From an uncultured Nitrospina sp. (GTDB lineage Bacteria; Nitrospinota; Nitrospinia; Nitrospinales; VA-1), in the NCBI GenBank assembly GCA_950072225.1, contig CATMOP010000168.1, forward strand, positions 1 to 5,215: a stretch of DNA of 5,215 nt, written 5' to 3'. Every line of letters starts with the position of its first letter. Position 1 is the stretch's first letter. Below are positions 1 to 5,215 of this stretch, one piece after another. The notes beneath the pieces were generated by a model that worked only from the letters and a program-made list of their open reading frames with translations, searched no databases and was not told the origin of the DNA. The position numbers and the translations under genes are program-made.

Positions 1-59
1 TGAATCTGGAAGCTCAGATGCCCAACTTAGGCCGTTGAGGCCAGCTAAAATTTAAAAAA
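1..59. other. Short sequence downstream of the tRNA, no gene recognised
   Basis: This lies past the 3' end of the minus-strand tRNA. It holds an A/T-rich stretch next to the tRNA, a GGCC-5 nt-GGCC palindrome (30-42) and a 5-bp hairpin ATCTG/CAGAT (4-19). Neither hairpin has a following T tract on the strand that would terminate the tRNA, so I do not call a terminator. No coding region can be supported. Confidence 0.4.
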
Positions 60-131
60 TAGGCACGGGCGGCTTCGAACCGCCGACCCCTTGCATGTCA
101 AGCAAGTACTCTACCCCTGAGCTACGCGCCT
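60..131 (-). tRNA. tRNA-Val (anticodon GAC)
   Basis: Read on the minus strand this folds into a complete 72-nt cloverleaf. The 7-bp acceptor stem is AGGCGCG with CGTGCCT (one G-U pair) and the discriminator is A at position 60. The D stem is GCTC/GAGT, the anticodon stem CTTGC/GCAAG, and the T stem GGCGG/CCGCC with the canonical loop TTCGAAG. The anticodon loop is TTGACAT, giving GAC, which reads the valine codon GUC and probably GUU by wobble less well. No CCA is encoded; the 3' end runs straight into a T-rich stretch (51-59), so CCA would be added enzymatically. No other tRNA is visible beside it. Its promoter is at 151-179. Confidence 0.96.
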
Positions 132-150
132 GAAAAATCAGATGATGGCT

Positions 151-179
151 ATTCTAAATGCAACCATCCATTTGGTCAA
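151..179 (-). promoter_or_regulatory. Sigma70-type promoter of tRNA-Val
   Basis: On the minus strand there is TTGACC (179-174) as -35 and TAGAAT (156-151) as -10, separated by exactly 17 nt. Each box matches the consensus at five of six positions. The predicted start is near 144, leaving a leader of about a dozen nucleotides before the mature tRNA 5' end at 131. The intergenic repeat cluster begins at 181, only one base beyond the -35 box. Confidence 0.75.
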
Positions 180-180
180 C

Positions 181-203
181 CCCCACTCGGCGTGGGGCTA
201 GTG
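181..203. repeat. Repeat module H, left copy: hairpin plus CTAGTG
   Basis: CCCCAC (181-186) pairs with GTGGGG (192-197) around a 5-nt loop and is followed by CTAGTG. The 11 bases TGGGGCTAGTG (193-203) recur identically and in the same orientation at 1836-1846, where a different hairpin precedes them. The shared core is short, so membership in one repeat family is an inference. Confidence 0.5.
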
Positions 204-229
204 AGGCGGTGATACCCCTACGGGGCATG
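202..229 (+). repeat. Repeat module A, left copy
   Basis: This 28-nt unit contains the hairpin CCCC-TAC-GGGG and ends in GGGGCATG. The reverse complement of 1790-1817 matches it at 25 of 28 positions by hand alignment, so the two copies lie in inverted orientation on either side of the fic gene. Its hairpin half also matches module B at 1751-1770. Confidence 0.75.
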
Positions 230-233
230 AAGA

Positions 234-270
234 TAATTGAGGGGTCACCACGCGCTGTCGCGACCGCCGG
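234..270 (+). repeat. Repeat module C, left copy
   Basis: The unit starts TAATTGAGGGG and ends in GTCGCGACCGCCGG, with a CGCG-CTGT-CGCG hairpin at 251-262. The reverse complement of 1709-1745 aligns to it over its whole length, with about 20 of 26 matches in the part after GAGGGG. It is again inverted relative to the right-hand copy. Confidence 0.65.
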
Positions 271-283
271 GGCAATAAATTAT

Positions 284-316
284 AACCCCCCCTGAAAGGG
301 GGGATTGAGGGGGTTT
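284..316 (+). repeat. Repeat module D, left copy
   Basis: CCCCCC (287-292) and GGGGGG (298-303) form a hairpin with loop TGAAA, followed by ATTGAGGGGGTTT. The reverse complement of 1646-1681 has the same layout, ending in GGGGGATTGAGGAGGTTT. C-run/G-run elements of this kind are scattered between genes in many bacterial genomes (general knowledge). On either strand it lacks a good T tract here, so I do not call it a terminator. Confidence 0.7.
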
Positions 317-320
317 GCTT

Positions 321-344
321 GTCATCCTGAGTTTGTCGAAGGGT
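321..344 (+). repeat. Repeat module E, left copy (CCTGAG..TTGTCGAAGG type)
   Basis: GTCATCCTGAGTTTGTCGAAG followed by GGT is a recognisable member of the widespread GTCATnCTGAGnnTGTCGAAGnAT family of short intergenic repeats. The reverse complement of 1684-1707 matches at 19 of 24 positions, and a more distant member lies at 1579-1603. The ends are partly self-complementary. Confidence 0.75.
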
Positions 345-371
345 GAGCCTGCGATTTTCCACCTCAACCGG

Positions 372-444
372 TGAGCCGATTATAGCATTTATTCGGCTCA
401 AAAATTAACTTGTAGTGAGCCGAATAAATGCTATAATCGGCTCA
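372..444. promoter_or_regulatory. Perfect 29-bp inverted repeat, likely operator of the fic gene
   Basis: The arms at 372-400 and 416-444 are exact reverse complements over 29 bp, separated by 15 nt (401-415). Each arm is itself bounded by TGAGCCGA and TCGGCTCA, giving four half-sites starting at 372, 393, 416 and 437, spaced 21, 23 and 21 bp. That is about two helical turns each, so all would face the same side of the DNA. The right arm covers the -10 box, the predicted transcription start and the first base of the fic ATG. A protein bound there should block RNA polymerase. The downstream protein ends in a winged helix, so it is the obvious candidate ligand (inference). In RNA the two arms could also form a long hairpin, but transcription from the predicted start would not include it. 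Confidence 0.8.
410..437 (+). promoter_or_regulatory. Predicted leaderless promoter of the fic gene
   Basis: TATAAT at 432-437 is a perfect -10 box. Sixteen nt upstream is TTGTAG (410-415), a weak -35 matching only TTG of the consensus. Counting from the -10 box places +1 at about 444, the A of the ATG. No Shine-Dalgarno sequence precedes the ATG, consistent with a leaderless mRNA. The spacer and -10 box lie inside the right arm of the inverted repeat, so promoter and operator coincide. Confidence 0.65.
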
Positions 445-1550
445 TGACCTATAACTGGCAACAGTCAGACTGGCCCAACTTTCAATATAATCTGCAAGAA
501 ATTGAAGACCTTCTTTTCATTTTCGAGAAGCGTGTGGGGCGCATTAGCGGCCTTCATGATGCATTAACGGAGGAGGCTCAAACCGAAATAACCATTGATA
601 TGATGGTTTCTGAGGCCCTGAAAACTTCAGAAATCGAGGGCGAATATTTAAGCCGCCCGGATGTTATGTCCTCCATTAGAAATAATCTTGGCATCTCTCC
701 AAAAGCCCCGCAAACAAAGGATAAAAAAGCAGAAGGTATTGCAGGGCTTATGGTGGATGTTCGTAACTCTTATGCTGAAAAACTGAAAAAAGAAAAACTG
801 TTCTCCTGGCATAAAATGGTGATGAAGGGGAATCAGAGAATTGATGTTGGAAGCTGGCGAACACATAAAGAACCGATGCAAGTGATATCCGGACCCATTG
901 GAAAAACAAAAATTCATTTTGAAGCTCCTCCATCAAGCCGCGTTCCAAAAGAAATGACCCGGTTTATTAAATGGTTCAATAATACTGACCCAAAGGGAAA
1001 AGAGCCACTCAAGCACCCACCCATTCGATCAGCAATTGTTCATCTTTATTTTGAAACCATCCATCCTTTTGAAGATGGGAATGGGAGGATAGGTCGGGCA
1101 TTAGCCGAAAAAGCTTTATCCCAAGGGGTGGGACACCCGATCTTGTTAAGCCTTTCTACTATGATAGAAACCAATAAAAAGGCTTATTACGATGCCCTTA
1201 AAGCAGCACAGGGTTCCAATGAAATTACTCCTTGGATCATTTGCTTTGTGACGACAATTTTGGATGCTCATACTTATGCAGAAAAACAAATTGAGTTCAC
1301 CATCAATAAAGCAAAATTCTTTGATCGTTTTAAAGATCAACTCAATGATCGCCAGTTGAAAGTCGTGCGCCGGATACTGAAAGAAGGGCTGAAAGGATTT
1401 GAGGGCGGTATGAGTACCAAAAATTATATTTCGATCACCGGTACTTCAAAAGCAACCGCAACCAGGGACTTGCAGGACTTAACTGAAAAAGGAGTTCTTA
1501 TTCCCTCTGGGGGTGGTCGTAGCACCCATTACGAAATAAATTTGGCATGA
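444..1550 (+). CDS. Fic family protein (DUF4172-Fic-winged helix), class II protein adenylyltransferase
   Basis: The 368-residue protein is complete. Residues about 3-80 match the DUF4172 N-terminal domain, with the typical WQQSDWPNFQYN opening, which supports the start at 444. TSEIEG (61-66) fits the class II Fic inhibitory motif [S/T]xxxE[G/N], in which Glu65 would block productive ATP binding. The region 136-163 resembles the flap that positions the target. HPFEDGNGRIGR (207-218) is an intact Fic motif with catalytic His207, so the enzyme should transfer AMP from ATP to hydroxyl side chains of proteins when relieved of inhibition. Residues about 300-366 form a winged helix (TGTSKATATRDLQDLTEKGVL is the helix-turn-helix region). 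It probably acts in the cytoplasm, binding its own operator (inference). The target is unknown. The gene stands alone, has no antitoxin partner, is A/T-rich compared with the thi genes and is flanked by repeats, which suggests horizontal gain. Family assignment is secure; the regulatory role is inferred. Confidence 0.93.
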   Translation: MTYNWQQSDWPNFQYNLQEIEDLLFIFEKRVGRISGLHDALTEEAQTEITIDMMVSEALKTSEIEGEYLSRPDVMSSIRNNLGISPKAPQTKDKKAEGIAGLMVDVRNSYAEKLKKEKLFSWHKMVMKGNQRIDVGSWRTHKEPMQVISGPIGKTKIHFEAPPSSRVPKEMTRFIKWFNNTDPKGKEPLKHPPIRSAIVHLYFETIHPFEDGNGRIGRALAEKALSQGVGHPILLSLSTMIETNKKAYYDALKAAQGSNEITPWIICFVTTILDAHTYAEKQIEFTINKAKFFDRFKDQLNDRQLKVVRRILKEGLKGFEGGMSTKNYISITGTSKATATRDLQDLTEKGVLIPSGGGRSTHYEINLA

Positions 1551-1571
1551 TGGAGATTACTTGTGGCTTCT

Positions 1572-1609
1572 GCGGCGAGATGCTTCGTCATGCTCAGGGT
1601 GACAGCCGC
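1572..1609. repeat. Repeat module E, distant copy within a GCGGC/GCCGC stem
   Basis: The segment 1579-1603 reads, on the minus strand, GTCACCCTGAGCATGACGAAG and then CATC, a variant of the GTCAnnCTGAG..CGAAG repeat family. It is enclosed by GCGGC (1572-1576) and GCCGC (1605-1609), which can pair and close a long imperfect hairpin. It begins about 20 nt after the fic stop codon. Confidence 0.55.
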
Positions 1610-1618
1610 CTACTTACC

Positions 1619-1640
1619 ATTTTCCTGGTGCCAGGAAAAT
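1619..1640. repeat. Near-perfect 22-bp palindrome
   Basis: ATTTTCCTGG (1619-1628) and CCAGGAAAAT (1631-1640) are exact reverse complements separated by TG. The strand can form a 9-bp stem with a GTGC loop. No T tract follows on either strand, so it is not a standard terminator. Nothing similar is seen in the left repeat cluster. It could be a protein-binding site, an mRNA-stabilising hairpin for fic, or another palindromic repeat. Confidence 0.7.
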
Positions 1641-1645
1641 AGCTC

Positions 1646-1681
1646 AAACCTCCTCAATCCCCCTTGTCAGGGGAGGAGTTT
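1646..1681 (-). repeat. Repeat module D, right copy
   Basis: The minus strand reads CTCCCCTGACAAGGGGG, ATTGAGGAGG and TTT, the same layout as the left copy at 284-316 but in inverted orientation. It overlaps the predicted fic terminator. Confidence 0.7.
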
Positions 1682-1683
1682 TT
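1650..1683 (+). terminator. Probable rho-independent terminator of fic
   Basis: On the plus strand CTCCTC (1650-1655) pairs with GAGGAG (1673-1678). An inner CCC/GGG (1661-1663 with 1670-1672) closes the loop TTGTCA, leaving five unpaired bases on the 5' side. TTTTT follows at 1679-1683. It lies about 100 nt after the fic stop codon. The bulge weakens the hairpin, and the element coincides with a dispersed repeat, so termination may be a secondary use of that repeat. Confidence 0.55.
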
Positions 1684-1707
1684 ATGCTTCGACAGGCTCA
1701 GCATGAC
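1684..1707 (-). repeat. Repeat module E, right copy
   Basis: The minus strand reads GTCATGCTGAGCCTGTCG then AAGCAT, matching the left copy at 321-344 at 19 of 24 positions. Its ends ATGC and GCAT are complementary. It sits directly after the T tract of the probable fic terminator and is inverted with respect to the left copy. Confidence 0.75.
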
Positions 1708-1708
1708 G

Positions 1709-1745
1709 ACTGGCGGTCGCGCCAGCGGGTTATGTCCCCTCATTA
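1709..1745 (-). repeat. Repeat module C, right copy with 6-bp hairpin
   Basis: CTGGCG (1710-1715) and CGCCAG (1720-1725) pair around GTCG. Read on the minus strand, the unit runs from TAATGAGGGG to GCGCGACCGCCAG and aligns with 234-270. The relative orientation is inverted. Confidence 0.65.
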
Positions 1746-1750
1746 GTCTT

Positions 1751-1770
1751 TGCCCGTACCGGGCATGAAG
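1751..1770 (+). repeat. Repeat module B: hairpin related to module A
   Basis: TGCCCG (1751-1756) pairs fully with CGGGCA (1760-1765) around TAC, followed by TGAAG. It aligns with 213-232 at 17 of 20 positions in direct orientation, and one stem pair is C-G there but G-C here, a compensatory change. It lies 19 nt from the inverted module A copy at 1790-1817. Confidence 0.65.
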
Positions 1771-1789
1771 GCTGAGGAAAATTATAACG

Positions 1790-1817
1790 CATGCCCCGGA
1801 AGGGTATCACCGTCTCA
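1790..1817 (-). repeat. Repeat module A, right copy
   Basis: The minus strand of this unit matches 202-229 at 25 of 28 positions, including CGGTGATACCC and CGGGGCATG. It is inverted relative to the left copy. The hairpin is CCC..GGG with a small loop. It lies within about 25-50 nt of the thiC stop and would be transcribed at the end of the thi mRNA. Confidence 0.75.
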
Positions 1818-1823
1818 TTGGGT

Positions 1824-4437
<2,614 letters not shown>

Positions 4438-4442
4438 GATGG

Positions 4443-5204
4443 TTATAGCTCGATCAAACCGTCCAGCGGACTGCTGGCGGAGGCATAAAGTTTTTTCGGG
4501 ATGCGTCCGGCTTCAAAAGCCATCCTGCCGCACTCAACCGCCATTTTCATGGCCTGCGCCATTTTTAACGGGTCTTTGGCGCCGGCGATGGCGGTGTTCA
4601 TCAAAATTCCCGCAACCCCCAGTTCCATAGCGCGGCTGGCATCAGAGGCTGTGCCCACCCCGGCGTCGATGATGACCGGAATTTTAACTGCTTGGAGAAT
4701 CAGTTTAATGTTGTAAGGATTACGAATGCCAAGTCCGGAGCCGATCGGTGCCGCCAACGGCATGACGGCGGTGCAACCGATGTCTTCGAGCTTTTTGCAG
4801 AGGACCACATCATCCGTGCAATAGGGTAGAACATGAAAACCGTCCTTGACCAGCAGTTTAGAGGCTTCCAGCGTGGCTTCGTTGTCGGGGAACAGGGTTT
4901 TCTCGTCTCCGATGACCTCCACTTTGACGATGTTTCCCAGTCCCGCTTCCCGGGCCAGTTCGCAGGTCATCACCGCATCTTTCACTGAATAACATCCTGC
5001 CGTGTTTGGCAAAAAGGTGTAGCGTTTAGGGTCGAGGTGATTGAGTATGGAGTCCTTATTTTTGTCTAACTCAATCCGGCGCACGGCGACTGTTATCATT
5101 TCAGCGCCGGATATTTCAATGGCCTGCCTGGTTTCATCGAAGGATTTGTATTTCCCGGTTCCCACAATCAGCCTGGACTTGAAGGTCTTATCGCCGATTT
5201 TCAT
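4443..5204 (-). CDS. thiG: Thiazole synthase ThiG
   Basis: ThiG builds thiazole phosphate from deoxyxylulose 5-phosphate, dehydroglycine and the sulfur carried on ThiS thiocarboxylate, in the cytoplasm. The 253-residue TIM barrel has the usual length. [10 protein letters not shown] (10-19), TVAVRR (38-43), LPNTAG (65-70) and IGSGLGI (154-160) are family blocks. VKVEVIGD (93-100) carries Lys94, the Schiff-base lysine, and Glu96; Asp180 in [10 protein letters not shown] (176-185) is the other conserved acid. The C terminus [11 protein letters not shown] is intact. MKIGDKTF fits the normal ThiG N terminus, but only 11 bases precede the ATG, none resembling a Shine-Dalgarno, so a slightly longer start cannot be excluded. 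It is the first visible gene of the thiG-thiE-thiC operon. thiS and the promoter would be expected further upstream, outside the window. Confidence 0.97.
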   Translation of the reverse strand: MKIGDKTFKSRLIVGTGKYKSFDETRQAIEISGAEMITVAVRRIELDKNKDSILNHLDPKRYTFLPNTAGCYSVKDAVMTCELAREAGLGNIVKVEVIGDEKTLFPDNEATLEASKLLVKDGFHVLPYCTDDVVLCKKLEDIGCTAVMPLAAPIGSGLGIRNPYNIKLILQAVKIPVIIDAGVGTASDASRAMELGVAGILMNTAIAGAKDPLKMAQAMKMAVECGRMAFEAGRIPKKLYASASSPLDGLIEL

Positions 5205-5215
5205 GAATTCGCTAT

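Noticed and set aside
60..131. tRNA-Val as an attachment site for a fic-carrying integrative element
   Set aside because: The tRNA 3' end, the usual integration point, faces left, away from fic. No integrase gene and no second copy of the tRNA 3' end is seen.
181..346. CRISPR array or regular tandem repeat
   Set aside because: The modules differ from each other in sequence and spacing. There is no repeated unit alternating with spacers of constant length.
198..401. Possible 67-residue minus-strand reading frame through the left repeat cluster
   Set aside because: It runs through the hairpin repeats and the operator arm, starts with TTG inside the palindrome, has no ribosome-binding site and resembles no protein family.
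401..443. Small antitoxin gene ahead of fic (FicA/FicT-type module)
   Set aside because: Only promoter and operator lie upstream; no small reading frame is present, and the inhibitory motif is already inside the Fic protein.
372..444. Terminal inverted repeats of a transposon or MITE
   Set aside because: Both arms lie on the same side of fic, separated by 15 nt, and cover its promoter. No transposase gene is present and no target-site duplication is apparent, so an operator fits better.

Overview
The window reads as a bacterial chromosome segment with three parts: a tRNA gene at the left end, a single Fic-domain gene set in a cluster of palindromic intergenic repeats, and the 3' part of a thiamin biosynthesis operon. 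The thi proteins are of ordinary free-living Gram-negative type. The thiG-thiE-thiC order and the style of the intergenic repeats would fit a Nitrospinota- or deltaproteobacteria-like genome, but this taxonomic guess is weak and comes from general resemblance only.

Left region (1-443). A tRNA-Val(GAC) gene lies on the minus strand (60-131) with a good sigma70-type promoter just upstream of it (151-179). From 181 to 346 there is a run of small GC-rich hairpin repeats and no credible gene. At 372-400 and 416-444 two 29-bp arms form a perfect inverted repeat ending on the A of the fic start codon. The right arm contains TATAAT placed so that transcription should begin at or next to the ATG, which would make a leaderless mRNA.

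Middle region (444-1840). A complete 368-residue DUF4172-Fic-winged-helix protein is encoded on the plus strand. It has an intact AMPylation motif and an N-terminal class II inhibitory motif. It is followed by a 290-bp intergenic region holding further copies of the same repeat modules seen on the left. Most right-hand copies are in inverted orientation, so the fic gene sits between two related, partly mirror-image repeat clusters. One of these modules includes a plausible rho-independent terminator for fic. The gene is visibly richer in A/T than the thi genes, which suggests separate acquisition (inference; composition was not computed).

Right region (1841-5215). On the minus strand, thiG, thiE and thiC are read leftwards in one tight operon. 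A gap of 5 nt separates thiG from thiE, and thiE and thiC overlap by an ATGA. ThiG makes the thiazole phosphate, ThiC makes the pyrimidine (HMP-P), and ThiE joins the two into thiamin phosphate. The promoter, any TPP riboswitch and partners such as thiS would lie beyond the right edge. The thiC stop codon lies inside the outermost copy of one intergenic repeat module.

The most interesting element is the fic unit. A self-inhibited AMPylase carries its own DNA-binding domain, and a four-half-site palindromic operator overlaps a leaderless promoter. The likely model is an enzyme that represses its own gene. I see no clear evidence of a wholly new multi-gene system.
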